DNA from: Pyxicephalus adspersus
Taxonomy: Eukaryota > Chordata > Amphibia > Anura > Pyxicephalidae
Reading direction: 5' to 3'
DNA length: 64,000 nt
Assembly: GCF_032062135.1 (NCBI RefSeq)
Contig: NC_092858.1
Span: 162,977,730 to 163,041,729 of the forward strand
In this document: positions 12,824 through 24,415 of the stretch, piece by piece
Numbering within the stretch: the first letter of the stretch is position 1
Layout of the letters: the number at the start of each line of letters is the position of its first letter
Program-made: the position numbers and the translations under genes
Notes under the pieces: generated by a model
Seen by the model: only the letters and a program-made list of their open reading frames with translations
What the model was told of the DNA's origin: nothing
The model's database searches: none

Positions 12824-14333
12824 TAATTAAAAATACTTTAGGAGCCTTTTTCTAGTGTTGCAGTTTTCCTCCACTGAAATTGGAGGAATATAAGCAACAG
12901 AAACACTGTGCTACTTTCTCACGAATGCTTCCAAAACATCTTGCAAACACTCTAAAACTGCCTAACAATCATTTGGAATGCATTACAATTCAAGCCATTG
13001 GAAGTGGTAGAGCAGTTTCACCACCAATGAGATACTTCATGTAGAATCCCAGCCCTGCCCAAAAACTGCAACACAACCACACTACTAAACACCTGTAAAA
13101 AAAAAAAAAAAACCTCTAATTTGCTTTAATAAAGAGAGTGTAAACAAGTCCTTATGATATAAAAATCTATAAATGGAGGCAATACAAGTCACTTCTCTTT
13201 AAATGATTTTCACTTTTTGATCTGCGTTGACATTAAAAAGTGGAAATGAAAATCCCAGTGTAGGAACTTGTTAAGTTTGATAGAAGCTAAAACATTTAGA
13301 AAAAACAAAAGACATGCAAGTCAAGATGAAAACTAAGAAAGGAAGTATCACAGAAATGGGGAAATTAACCAACATTTCTTAATAGGTATCAGACACGACA
13401 AGGGAAACAATTATCAGTGTAATGAACAATGCAAATGTGAACTAGGCAAATGTGGAAGTTAAAGTTAGAATGTTGTAAAAATCCCTTTCAAAAATAGGTT
13501 GTTGATGAATATTATGCCACTTTTAATAAAATAAAAGCAGCTACTGAACAATTTTCAGGGGAAGGTTGTGGCTGACGACTGTCAGTATACTTCCCTGTCT
13601 ACACCTTTAGCTTGGAATTGTAGTTATTGACTGAAAAGTGAAAAGTTTTAGCAACCCAAATGAGGTTTCCTTCCAAGATATACACCACATTCATCAGGGC
13701 TAAATTATTTTCCAAGAAACCAAAAATTTATTCAACATAGACTGAATCCAAGGTTAGAAGCATCTATTTATTAATATTATAGTTAACTAAATATAGCGTT
13801 CAAGATGCCATGGTTTACATGGGTGGAATAATGTAATCATTATTACAATTGGTATACCTTTTAAAATTGTTTTTCATTTATTTATAACTCATATTCAATA
13901 AGGTTTGCTGCACACACCTGAAAAAATGAAAATAGAACCCAAGACATTCTTTCTAACAACTAAACAAGCCCTGTAGAATGTAACATGTATCACACAGCAT
14001 TTTACAGCTTCCAAAACCGAAAATAATTATGAGGCTTAATAGTTGATAGGTGTTGGTTATTTGGCATCTAATCCCCTGCTTTAAGCTACCACAGTCTAGC
14101 AAGGTCTTTTCAATGGCGTTGGACAACATGGGATTATTGGCCAGATAACCCTCACCTAACACTGGCCATACAGCAAAGAGAGTCAAGTAATTAGCTGCCT
14201 GTTCTGTGCAGCTTGCAGCATCCCCAGTTTCCTTTGGCCATTAATATGTATCTCTGCATCCCCAGAATATACATTGAGCCTGTGCAGGTAAGGGGGATTT
14301 TGAAGTATGTTCTGCAGCCAATGAGCAGATTAG
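12824..14333. other. Intergenic, nothing firmly recognised
   Basis: Includes an A run at about 13,098-13,114. No splice-bounded exon or known family is seen. Confidence 0.45.
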
Positions 14334-15064
14334 TGTCACAGTGCCTGCAGGGCAGGATAGTGGACCCTCTGTGTCACCAGGTCGGTAAGTGGTTATATGC
14401 ACAGGGTGCAGAGTCTAAGCAGCTGCCCGGTCTTCACCAGGACCTCTAGAGGCGAGGGTGTTGCACTGTGGGCAACTGCCAGGTTGCAGCCCCTGTGCAC
14501 GCACAGGCAGGTGACTGCTAACAAGCTAGAACAAAAACTTAATGCCAAAGGGAAATCCAAGAGAGTAGTCAGACAAGTCAAAGGGGCAGGGCAGGCAGCG
14601 AACAAGGTTGGTCAGGAAACAGGCAAGAGGTCAGCACAGGCAGCAACAAGCGTAGTCAGGAAACAAGCCAGGGTCAGTACACAAAGAATCTGGAGCAGGA
14701 GAAACAAACAACAGGAACCTAAAAAAAAAGAGCAAAAGGAACTCCTTGTTCAGGCAACTTTCTGTTGCCCTTCACTTCCTTTTAAGGGCAAAACCTGTGA
14801 TGAATAGAGGCATGTGACCTGCTGCATCCTACTCTACCACCAGAGGGGGTCCAGGAGAGTAGAGGTTGGTGGTGTTCACAACTCCACCAGCAGGGGGAGC
14901 ACATCGGCGAAAAATTTTAGTCCTCTGTTGTAGTGGAGCAGCTGACTGGGAGTCACATGACCTGGACCAGGAAGTGTACTGAGGAGATAATGCCTTAGCA
15001 GAGCTGGTGCTGGCAGCAGGGGAGTGAAAGGTGGGTGGCACTGAAGGAGGCACAGATCCCCTGG
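14334..15064 (-). repeat. 3' LTR of the gypsy element
   Basis: It begins 'tgtcacagtgcctgc' on the + strand and is collinear with 18,219-18,948. Shared blocks include 'aactgccaggttg', 'gcaggtgactgctaacaag' and the closing 'gcacagatcccctgg'. The true edge may be the CA at about 15,055, because the polypurine tract should lie just outside. Open frames in this interval are LTR shadows or the pol tail reading into the LTR. Confidence 0.8.
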
Positions 15065-15603
15065 GGCCCCCTCTTAGGGCCCCCACTAACCCAGCCCCTC
15101 CCAGGCTTGTGGGGAAAGTTGGCGTGGAACTCCCTGAGAAGACGGGGAGCATGGAGATCCTTACAAGGGACCAAGGAACGTTCTTCAGAGCCGTAGCCTT
15201 TCCAATGCCCCAGTTATTGCAATGATCCCAGGATGAGTCCAGGATCCAAAATCTGTTCCACTTCATATTCTTCTTCTGAAGCAGCAGAGACAGGTCCAGG
15301 AGGTATGTTCTTCTTAGAGAACTTATTGAAAATAGCCGATTTAAGGAGTGAAACGTGAAAGGAATTATGGATCTTTAGAGAAGGAGGCAGTTTCAACTTG
15401 TGCGCAACTGGGTTAATCTGACACAGGACAGGAAAAGGACCAATGATACACGGAGCCAACTTGGGAGAGGGCGTCCGTAACAGAATATTTTTTGTATAAA
15501 GCCAGACCTTATCGCCAGGGAAAAGCTGAGGTGCAGGGGAACTTTTCTTGTCAGCCCATTTCTTGTAGCGTAGAGAGAAGCGCTTTAAAGTCTCTTGAAC
15601 CAA
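15065..15603 (-). pseudogene. Gypsy pol C-terminus, integrase tail and chromodomain-like region
   Basis: A minus-strand frame (15,214-15,603) reads through the integrase C-terminal fold, including 'GDKVWLYTKNI', 'KLAPCIIGPFPV' and 'LPPSLKIHNSFHVSLLK', then 'EEEYEVEQILD', the opening of a chromodomain. The frame then shifts, and a 'LLREFHANFPHKPG' type ending is readable in another frame up to the 3' LTR. Retrotransposon integrases of this type carry such domains for target choice. The break makes it non-functional. Confidence 0.8.
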
Positions 15604-16150
15604 ACCTGCTGAAAGTGGTCAGCAGTAGCAGCTGCAGCTGGAACATCAGATAGAGTAGGGACAGGAGCTGGGAGCTTGGGGTGACAGCCAGAGACAATGA
15701 AGAAAGGGCTGTGACCTGTAGATCCATTGAAGCGATTGTTGTGAGCCAGCTCGGCCCAAGGCAATAGGTCAGACCAATTGGTTTGCTTGGAGTTGATGTA
15801 CATGCGGAGAAACTGTTCCAAGAATTGGTTTGCCCGCTCCGCTCTGTTTGCCCATTCGACTGGGGGTGGTAGGCAGAGGAGTAGTTCAGCTTGATGTCCA
15901 AAAGGAGACAGAGGGCTCGCCAGAAGCGAGAAGTGAACTGCACCCCACGGTCCGACACTATGTGTAGAGGTACTCCATGCAGACTGATGACTTCCTTGAG
16001 GAAGACTTTAGCCAAGGTAGGAGCAGTAGGAAGACCAGGAAGGGGAATCTGCAAGGCACCTTGTGCCGAGCACACTCAGTGCAAGCAGCCACAAAGTCAC
16101 AGACATCTTGCTTCAAATTTGGCCACCAATATTTTCGGTTGATAAAGTCA
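15585..16150 (-). pseudogene. Gypsy integrase core remnant
   Basis: The minus-strand frame 15,551-16,075 contains 'GVPLHIVSDRGVQFTSRFW' and 'YHPQSNGQTER', which hold the second catalytic Asp and the region of the catalytic Glu of the DDE integrase core. A zinc-binding N-terminal part is partly readable just upstream to about 16,150. The frame shifts near 15,820, and the continuation (15,585-15,821, 'WAELAHNNRFNGSTGHSPF') lies in another frame. Integrase would join the cDNA to target DNA, but this copy is broken. Confidence 0.85.
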
Positions 16151-16500
16151 AAGGTTTTGTGTTGCCCGTGGTGCCCAGCAACCTTGGAAGCATGACCCTA
16201 TTGAAGAACCCAAGGGCGCTGGCTCTTTTTAACAAATTATTTTCCCAGGGAATCTGGTCCACCTGGACTGAAGCCATGGGCATGATTTGCGCAGGATTGA
16301 TAATAAAAGTGGGTTCCATTTCTGGTTCCTCCTTTTCAAAGGAGCGTGAAAGGGCATCAGCTTTCAGGCGTTGTGCAAACTGTAGGTTCTTGTGGTCTGT
16401 GTAAATGTTTACAGAATGTCGAGCTCCCTCTAGTAGATTGCCCATTCCTCTAAGGCTAGTTTAACCGCAAGAAGCTTGCGGTCTCCGATTGAGTAGTTGC
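16113..16500 (-). pseudogene. Gypsy RNase H remnant
   Basis: The minus-strand frame includes 'YTDHKNLQFAQ' and 'KADALSRSF', hallmark segments of the Ty3/gypsy RNase H end and the linker before integrase. The upstream part of the domain is out of frame or missing, which marks a deletion around 16,445-16,545. Confidence 0.8.
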
Positions 16501-16542
16501 TCTAAGCAGGAGAGAACTTCTTAGAGAACTAACCGCACGATC

Positions 16543-17606
16543 TCAGCCTTCCGGCCACATTTTTCTGGGAAAGAACTGTGCCCACTCCAGCAGAGGAAGC
16601 GCCCACCTTTTAAAAGAAGGGCTGGAAGGTGTCAGGGCGAACCAGGGCTCCATGCGCAAACCCTGTGCAGACACAATGTATCCCAAAAATGGAACTTCAA
16701 AAAGTTCAAACTGGCATTTTTCCAGTTTAGCATAAAGTCTATTCTCCCTAAGCCGTTGCAGAACCAATTTGACATAGTCGTGGCGGATAGGTAGATCCCT
16801 TGAGTGGACCAGGATGTCGTCTAAGTCGACGACCACACAGACACAAAGCAGGTCCTGGAGGATGTCATTCACAAAATTCTGGAAAACCACTGGCACATTA
16901 CAGAGCCAGAAAGGCTTTACCAAGTACTCGTAATGGCCATCCCAGGTGTTGAAGGCAGTTTTCCATTCAACCCCTTCACAAATGCGAATCAGGTTGTAGG
17001 CACCCGCAAGTCTAACTTGGTAAAGACCGACGTCCCTTGAAGTCAATCAGACAGTTCAGAGAATAATGGCAATGGATACTTGTTTTTATTCAGAGCTCTA
17101 TAATCAATGCAGGGATGCAGGGAACCATCCTTCTTTTGAAGGAAGAAGAATCCAGCTCCCACTGGGGACGATGAGTCATGGATAAATCCCCTCTCCAAAT
17201 AGTAAGACATGGCCTTAGTTTCAGGGATGGAGAGAGGGTACACTCTACCCTGAGGAGGCGAAGAGCCAGGGACTAAGTCAATGGCGCAGTCGTAGGGGCG
17301 GTGCGGTGGTAGCGCCTCAGCCTGTTTTTTACTGAAAACATCAGCAAAGCCACAGTATGGTCTTGGTAAGCTAGGCTGAGGTGAAGCAGCAGCAGAAAAG
17401 ATTTGCTGGACGGGAAGTAGCCTGGGAAGACACTCCTGGAAACAGGTGACACTCCACGAGAGTATGTCTCCGGTGCTTGATTCAAAGACAGGGGCATATC
17501 TACGTAGCCATGGCAACCCCAACATAACAGAATGGATGATCTTGGGAACCACCAAAAACGAAATATTCCCAGAGTTCAGAGCCCCAAGTTTCATGGCGAG
17601 TGGCAC
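16543..17606 (-). pseudogene. Gypsy protease end and reverse transcriptase remnant
   Basis: The first frame (17,043-17,606) has '[14 protein letters not shown]' from the protease-RT linker, then '[19 protein letters not shown]' and '[16 protein letters not shown]' from the RT fingers. A stop and frameshift near 17,045 separate it from the second frame (16,543-17,046), which continues the palm with 'WKTAFNTWDGHYEYLV' and 'VVDLDDILVHS'. Families of this kind normally have an aromatic residue before LDD; here it is Asp. The enzyme would copy element RNA into DNA. Confidence 0.85.
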
Positions 17607-17699
17607 GGTGGTATGGATGGATTGATGCAGTCCAGTAGAGCGGTGCCATTAACCACAAAATGATGTCTGTCAGTTGAGATCCAGGAAAAGTTATTTTGG

Positions 17700-18205
17700 A
17701 TGGTGTCGAGGTACTATTTTTTCCTAGGGAGCCCTCTCCTCATTTCCCTAGGCACTGGCATTTTGGGGCCTTCAAAGAACTCAAAATTGGATCGCCCTTT
17801 TCCCAGAGGGGCGAAGCCCAAGCAAGGGCCTCTCTCAACAACCTTGGCCACCTTGGCTCGCTCTATGGGAAATTCCAGGGCTTCATTTCCAGCTGTATTT
17901 GGAATTGCTTAATGAACCCCGACAGAATTTGGGGTCACCGGAGTAGCGGGAGGGAGCAGCAATCCGAAGTGCAGAATAAGACAACATGGTGGCTGAAGCT
18001 GTAGCGGGTACACGAATCCCAGGTACAAGGGGTGGGGTTGCAGTCGCAGAGGTAGGAGACTAGTTGATGGCAGATTGGAGCTCATTCAGACGTTCATCAC
18101 ACCTCTGGAGGTGTGTATAACTTTAATCTGAAGAGACTCCTGTTTCAGAATCCACTCATGCAGGTCCTGCATGGAATCAAGCAGCAGAATGTTAGCGGGG
18201 TCCAT
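17700..18205 (-). pseudogene. Gypsy gag remnant
   Basis: Reading from complement 18,205, an ATG opens 'MDPANILLLDSMQDLHEWIL', a gag start typical of vertebrate gypsy elements, and runs about 40 codons before a stop. A short further piece is readable in another frame. Only about 500 bases lie between this start and the protease region, so most of gag is deleted. The capsid role is known for the family; this copy cannot make one. Confidence 0.7.
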
Positions 18206-18218
18206 GGCTTGAACAAAC

Positions 18219-18948
18219 TGTCACAGTAGTTGCCCGGCAGGATAGTAGACCCTCTATGTCACCAGCTCGGTAAGTGGATACGTGCACAGGGCGTAGAGTC
18301 TAAGCACCTGCCCGGTCCTCACCAGAGCCTCTAGAGGTAAGGGTGTTGCGCTGCTGGCAACTGCCAGGTTGTGGCCCCCATGCACGCAGAGGCAGGTGAC
18401 TGCTAACAAGCTGGAACAAAAACGTAGTGCCAAATGTAAATCCAAGACAGTAGTCAGACGAGCCAAAAGGTCAGGGCAGGCAGCGAACAAGGTTGGTCAG
18501 GAAACAGGCAAGAGGTCTGCACGGGCAGCAAACAAGCATAGTCAGGAAACAATCCATGGTCAGTACACAAAGAATCTGGAGCAGAAGACGCAAACAACAG
18601 GAACCTGGAAGCAGAGCCAAGGAAACTCCTTGTTCAGGCACCTTCCTGTTGCCCTTCACTTCCTTTAAGCGCAGGGCCTATGATGAATTGAGCCATGTGT
18701 CCTGCTGCATCCTACTCTACCAACAGAGTGAGTCCAGGAGACTAGAAGTTGGTGGTGTTCACAACTCCACCAGCAGGGGGAGCACGTTGGCAAAAACACT
18801 ATAGTCCCTTGTGGTAGTGGAGCAGCTGACTGGGAGTCACATGACCTTGACCAGGAAGTGTACTCAGGAGATGATGCCTTAGCAGAGCTGGTGCTGGCAG
18901 CAGGGGAGTGAAAGGTGGGTGGCACTGAAGGAAGCACAGATCCCCTGG
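18219..18948 (-). repeat. 5' LTR of the gypsy element
   Basis: It starts 'tgtcacagtagttgcc' on the + strand and aligns through its length with 14,334-15,064. The gag ATG lies 13 bases beyond it on the minus strand, leaving room only for a short primer-binding site. Open frames of 60-100 codons inside are non-coding. Confidence 0.8.
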
Positions 18949-19285
18949 ACCTGCAGAGATCTATGACAATTAGATCCTAGGTAGGATTCTGATCTACCAC
19001 TGGCTTCTGGTCCTTTATAACTTCTCAGGTTACCTCCTGCATGCTCTGATTATCAGTGTATGGCCTCTGGCTTTGCTTCCTGGACTTGCCTGTGTTGGAC
19101 TCTCCTGTACTCCATTATCTGTAGGACACTAATTTACTGACCCTGGACTGTTTGACTTCCCATTGTGCCCCCTGTCTTGGGCTCTTGTGGGCTCTTGGTT
19201 CTCCGTCATTGCTTCCTCAGGTTCCCCTTTTTTATGCGCTGAAGTCCTAGGGGCAATCTTGTGCTAAAATGGGGCAACTAGCCAT
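18949..19285. repeat. Possible second LTR remnant
   Basis: The sequence has the run of CTGGACT/CTGCCT-type words and a 'gaagtcctaggggcaa' block that resembles 'caagtcctgggggcaacc' in the solo LTR at 40,807-42,044. It could be a fragment of an unrelated plus-strand LTR next to the gypsy element. The boundaries are not visible. Confidence 0.35.
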
Positions 19286-20419
19286 GTTGTCAGATAAGCG
19301 ATTTTTAAAGTTCTTCCACTATTTTTCTTGTACTGAAGCAAATAGTAGTAAAGATGCTTGTGTGTACAAATTCTTTCTCTCTGTAATTAGATTGACTGAT
19401 TTGGAGTATTTAAGCTGGAATCTGCTGCTACTTTCTACATAATTAAGTCATCTGAGCAGGTTTGGTCATCAGATGTTTCATTCATATAAGGAGGGGATGT
19501 GGGGGTGCAAGCCACGAAGAAAATCTGCTATATGTGATACAAGACAAAGGGGGATTATGGCTGTGATTGCTGTCTCCTAACAGTATGCAGGTTCTTACAT
19601 TTCCAGTAAAACAATCAAGCCTTCCAGATAGTTCATGGACAGTCCAAATGACTGGCTCAGGCTGAGAGAATTGGGAGTATCCAGGCTCAGGGGTAATGAA
19701 ACATCTGTTACAGTTCCCACTTTAGCAATATTTTGAGCAACTCATACATTCTTTGGGACATTTTTTCTGTCTGCCATTATTTCCTCCTGCATGCCTAACT
19801 AGGCATTTGAAGCAACATTATGGCAAAAAAAGAGAAAGCAGTTCTGGTATGCAGAGATTGCAACAGGTTATGAAAATATTATGATATATACCGGTAATTA
19901 TATGAACATGAAGATAAAAAAATGATGTTTACTTATTGGGTTTACGTATATTTTATGTGGATCAGATTGGAACTGCGGTTTAAATATGTAATATTCCTTG
20001 TACAGAATCTGTGCTGGAAATCCTGTAATAATCTTGGTAAAGCCTTTAGCTGTTTAGAACTCTGCCTGATGTATAAATCAATTTAACAAGTGAGGCTTAC
20101 TATGAGAAATACAATATAACCCCAGAAGAGTTTCACTACTAATTGGGACATGAATCATTACAGGGAGATGAGATGGAACATGTAATATGTTATTTACTGC
20201 TCTACTGTGTACGATATCCACCAGCCATAAATGTACAGAATATGAGCCCCGAGTGTAGAGGGTACAGAAAATAAATGTTTATTTACAGTGGCCCATTTTA
20301 TCATTACGTACACTGGGATCATTTACTAGAGAATGTTATCACTCTTCAAAATGATATGACTGCAAACACAGACTCCATAAAGGTTCTATTGGGATTTACA
20401 TAGGAAAAGGTTTGGTGAC
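19286..20419. other. Intergenic, nothing recognised
   Basis: AT-rich, with no supported gene or repeat family. Confidence 0.5.
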
Positions 20420-20423
20420 TTAA

Positions 20424-20752
20424 GCTGCGTACACACCTGCAATTTTTCTCGTTGGAAAGGATCTTTCACGATCCTTTCCAACGAGAAAAGACTTCACGAT
20501 GCATGAACGATGCTGTACATACAGCACCGTTCATGCTCTATGGAGAGGGGAGGGGGAGAGCGACGGAGCGGCACCCTGCTGCGCGCTCTCCCCTTCCCTT
20601 TCATTAGGATCGGTCGTCGTCCATCGTCCATGGATCCGCCAGGACGGTCGTCGGACGATGGACGACGACCGACTGTACACACGGCAGATTTTCGCCCGAT
20701 AATTGGCCGATACCGATTATCGGGCGAGAAAAATTTGCCGTGTGTACGCAGC
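20424..20752. mobile_element. GCTGCGTACACAC palindromic element with TTAA flanks
   Basis: Inverted ends 'gctgcgtacacac' and 'gtgtgtacgcagc' enclose 329 bases. TTAA is at both flanks (20,420-20,423 and 20,753-20,756). Inside are a smaller hairpin, 'tctcgttggaaaggatc' with its complement, and GC-rich inverted blocks. TTAA flanks suggest piggyBac-type mobilisation. The four open frames of 67-94 codons on both strands are shadows of the palindrome. Confidence 0.85.
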
Positions 20753-20756
20753 TTAA

Positions 20757-20923
20757 GGCTGCGTACACACACGTGCAATCATTGTCGTTAGGAAACGAAT
20801 GATTAACGACCAATCAACGATTATTCACAATTATTTTGAACGATCGTATTGTGCACAATTCTGTACATGCTGAAATGATACGATCGTTCAAATATATTTC
20901 ACCAATAATGTACACACACTAGA
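20757..20923. mobile_element. Second palindromic element abutting the first
   Basis: It starts 'ggctgcgtacacaca' right after the TTAA at 20,753-20,756 and ends near 'aatgtacacacacta'. Internally it pairs 'gaacgatcgtat' with 'atacgatcgttc'. It is a different, shorter subfamily. Confidence 0.6.
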
Positions 20924-20942
20924 TAGACTAGGAGCATTTTAA

Positions 20943-21182
20943 AGTGGAACTAAAGCCCCATTTTAAAAAATCTATGATCAGGTATTTATTGCAGAAAGGG
21001 AAAGGGACAGGCAATGTCCCTTCTGCAATAGCTGTTCTTACCTGCCTGATTGCTACCCAGCTGTCAAATTTTGCTTGCATAGCTCAGGGTTGGTAAAACC
21101 TAGCTTCCCTTGTCCATGCCAGGAATGAACAAACTCCCACACCCTGTGATGGAACATGGTATCATGGGTTTGGTTCTGCTTT
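20943..21182. mobile_element. Family C TTAA-type element
   Basis: TTAA then 'agtggaactaaagccc' on the left and 'ggttctgct' then TTAG on the right, so one flank is mutated. Internal 'gggacaggcaatgtccctt' is a local palindrome shared with other copies. Confidence 0.65.
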
Positions 21183-21478
21183 AGGGTCAATTCAACACAG
21201 GTACCACTAGAATCGCCCCACTAGGGCCAGTGTTGGCAATCTTCAAGATCATTTAGTATTTGCTGCAGGTGAAGCTGATCAGCTGCCATCCTGCTTCAGT
21301 TGTTTTTGCATTTCCATAAGCTTGTAGGGGAGAGAAGCAGTTCTGAAGCTAACAAAGCTCTTTGACACAGACCCTTAGCGTTTTTGGTATTCCAACAGGA
21401 CATTGTGTGCCATGAAAAGTATGAAAGCAAAGAACACTTCTGCCACATCCCAATACATGCAGTAATACAGACTTTGGG

Positions 21479-21528
<50 letters not shown>

Positions 21529-22419
21529 CTTTTTGTAATAATTAAAAAAAATCTCATTTAGGTCATTGCAAAGAATCATAAAGAAAAGGAGGGCAGAGGG
21601 ATTAGGTTTTGAAAGAGGTCCAGTGGCTGCAAATGAGAAACAGTTGGAAGCTATGCCCTACCTTCTGATTAAACACCAAAGCACATACCTCCCCCCCAGC
21701 CTGACCCTGTTGTTCACGAGATTGCTCTATTAGCTCACTAAAGGTTACATGCTCATATATGACTATGGTACCTTTTACAAAAGAAATGAAATTATTATTA
21801 TAAAAAAGTGGAGTTAATAAAAGATAGGAGAGACATTAGCAGAAAATGCAAAGCAAACAACATGTTTTAGTAATATGTCAGTAAAAAGGGAGCTGACTAC
21901 CTCTGCCTATAGGGTTAATGTGAAATAAATCTATATGACAATGTTTTTTTTTGTATAAACACAGTCCGGATCAGGCAATTGGGAAATATTAGCACAGGTC
22001 TACAACAACACCACTGGGAATTAGATGGAGTTTCATGAATTTGAGACATATTTTAACTCCAATTACATGCACAATTACTGAGGGCTCCATGAGGATTTTA
22101 TTTTGGTGCAGTACTACTATAGAACAACTGAGGCCATAGCCAAAAAGTGCAGTGTGGTGCATACAACTATTATATATATAAAACATTCTATTGGCGAGTG
22201 CTTGCCAAATGGTGTAACTTTCTTGCAACTAGGATTCCAAGGTAGAAAGCAAAGGATGCACATCAAAGTAAAATCAAAGTCACTTTAACACTCATTTTTA
22301 TTGATGCTGGTAAACATCATATGGTCACAAAATTCATAAATCACATCTCCAGATCTGAATACATCTCTATAGAGCAGACAAGAGAGGAATTCATAAATTA
22401 AATTGCAATCCCAGCCAGG
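21183..22419. other. Intergenic with a TA microsatellite
   Basis: A (TA)n run of about 44 bases lies at 21,480-21,523. The open frames of tyrosine-isoleucine repeats come from it. Nothing else is recognised. Confidence 0.7.
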
Positions 22420-22662
22420 ACACTATCTGCAATGAGTTTGCAGGTCCACCCATGATTGTGTGGGTTTCCACCGGGTACCCCGGTTTCCCCCCACATTCCT
22501 AAAACATGCAGTTGGGTTAATTGACTTCTCCTCCTTCTCCTTAGATGGTTGTAAGACACATATAGCTACGTTTGGGACTTTGGATTCTGAACCCCTTTGA
22601 GGGACAGCTAGTGATATGACTATAGACTTGTAAAGCGCATATGTCGGCACAATAAATAATAA
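22420..22662 (+). repeat. Family H SINE-like repeat
   Basis: Plus-strand copy: 'gtgtgggtttccacc', 'cacattcctaaaacatgc', 'gggacagctagtgatatg', then 'cttgtaaagcgcatatgt' and an 'aataaataataat' tail. This gives the natural orientation of the family. Confidence 0.7.
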
Positions 22663-24084
22663 TATGCTTCGTGATCTCTGTTATAGCTCCTGTTTAACAT
22701 TGCCTTGGCTTGCAACACAGCTACGTCAGGTTGCGATACCAGCAAGATTGATAGAAAATATAATTTTTTTTTCATGTATTTCTGATTTTTTTTTTTGTGG
22801 GCTGATGGTTTGTGTGCAGAAAGGGAGCCTCTGTCAAGCTTTTTTAAACTGCATTTTGTGTGAGGTCAATATAAAGTGCCTCATGCTGTGAATTGGAACC
22901 AGTTGGCAGATGGAGATCATCTATCTGTACACTTTTCAGCTCTATTCCAGAATGACTTTGCAGTTCAAGTTGCTGCAAAATGACAGAATAAACCTGAATT
23001 TCCCAAACTTTTGGCCAAGGTGAGATTTTAGTTCTACTGAATGAAATAAAATGTGGAGAATATGATGCAGGATGAAAACTAAATTCATAACTCATTGGAA
23101 ATTCTGCTGAAATTGTTTTTATTACTGTATCAGTGACTGATTTGCTTTTAGGATAACAGTGTGGCTATGACTCAGAAATTAAATTTTTTTGGACATTGGC
23201 TGGGTGCTTAATTAAACAGGAAATAAAAACATCTTCTGAGTAAAAATGAAACCAAACAGCACAGATTACAGCCTTCTATATAAATGATGCATTAGAAATA
23301 GATTTTTTGATTAAGGGTAGCCATGCATTGAACCCTATTAACCCAATGTACCAAAAAATCACATACAATAACATCACTGCTCCATGAATTTCTAATGTTT
23401 GCTGTAGTGGGAAAACTCATTTAGTTCCCAGGGGCCCTTTATTTTATTTCAATATAAACACAGCATAGCCACTACACAATGCAAATGGAAAACAGAATAT
23501 CTGTTCCAACTCCAAGGGTCTGTGACAAAGACTCTTACATTTGAAGTGTGTATTTACTTACATTCGATGTAAGACATTGCTGCAAGGTTGTCCAGTTATA
23601 TATTTTCCCTGAATGACTCTTGAATAGCAACTTTTTTGCTTTTAGATCACCAGAACTTGCAGTGGAAAAAAAAGCCTTTTTTATATTTAATCCTAAAAAC
23701 ACAAGGGATTAAAACTGATCGGCCTGGTTTATTGAAACCTAACTGCATGAGGCTATGCTAACAGCTACATTGGGAACAGCCATTCCTTTTCAACTGCCAT
23801 TAGCTGGCACCATGTGGCACTGAACTGCTTAATGACATGGGCTACAGCAGGGTGACCCAAGCAACATAGACCTAGGTTTAAAATGACCAGTTCCCTCTGC
23901 TGTAAAATAATGGACTCTTCCAGACAGATCAGTGGAAGGTCCACCACATAAGTTAAGCTGTATATATAGGACAAACTTTTTTGTATGTTTGGTTACAGTA
24001 GGGGAGGGACAAAACTCTGTCATGATAATTTTATTGCCTAATATGTACCACTGATAAAAATTTGGTGCGAAAAAGTTTTCTTTT
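22663..24084. other. Intergenic, nothing recognised
   Basis: No gene or bounded repeat can be supported. Open frames up to 83 codons have no family signal. Confidence 0.45.
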
Positions 24085-24415
24085 TAAAGAAGAACTAAAT
24101 TCTGTCACAAGGCACCGCCATCTTCTTCCTTTTTTTCCTCCTTCTTGGAGGAGATTGGCCGGGCCGGGATGATCTAACGCCCCTGCGGGCATGCAGAGTT
24201 TATTCATTGTCAACAAATGTGGGAGGAAAAGGCCTATTATAATAAGGTCATAAACACATTGGGATCTATTTATAAAGCAGTGACTTTCACTGAAAAATTC
24301 CCTGGTGCAGAATCCATGACTGTCTGACTGTCTGGACCTGGAAGATTCTCCACCAGGGAACATTTCAGTGAATGTCAGATTCTCTGCTTTATGAATTGAT
24401 CCCAATGTGTTTTGT
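24085..24415. repeat. Family C fragment followed by family E repeat
   Basis: 'agaagaactaaattctg' and 'tggccgggccgggatgat' mark a family C piece at about 24,085-24,200. A family E palindrome follows at about 24,258-24,415, between 'tctatttataaagcagtg' and 'ctctgctttatgaattgat'. The 124-codon minus-strand frame here is made from these repeats. Confidence 0.55.

Larger units (their letters stand above)
14334..18948 (-). mobile_element. Ty3/gypsy LTR retrotransposon, decayed
   Basis: Two direct repeats of about 730 bases bracket minus-strand remnants of gag and pol. Pol order on the minus strand is protease, reverse transcriptase, RNase H, zinc-binding region, integrase, chromodomain-like tail. 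That order, with integrase after RNase H, defines Ty3/gypsy. No envelope-like gene is seen. Frameshifts and stops break every gene and gag is mostly missing, so the copy is not autonomous. The two LTRs differ at about 13% of positions over some 170 bases compared by eye, indicating an old insertion. No convincing target duplication was found. Confidence 0.9.

Noticed and set aside
14397..14807. A 136-codon plus frame
   Set aside because: It lies inside the gypsy 3' LTR, and the equivalent place in the 5' LTR has a different broken frame.
20494..20813. Overlapping 67-94 codon frames on both strands rich in Arg and Pro
   Set aside because: Both strands stay open because the DNA is palindromic; this is the TTAA element.
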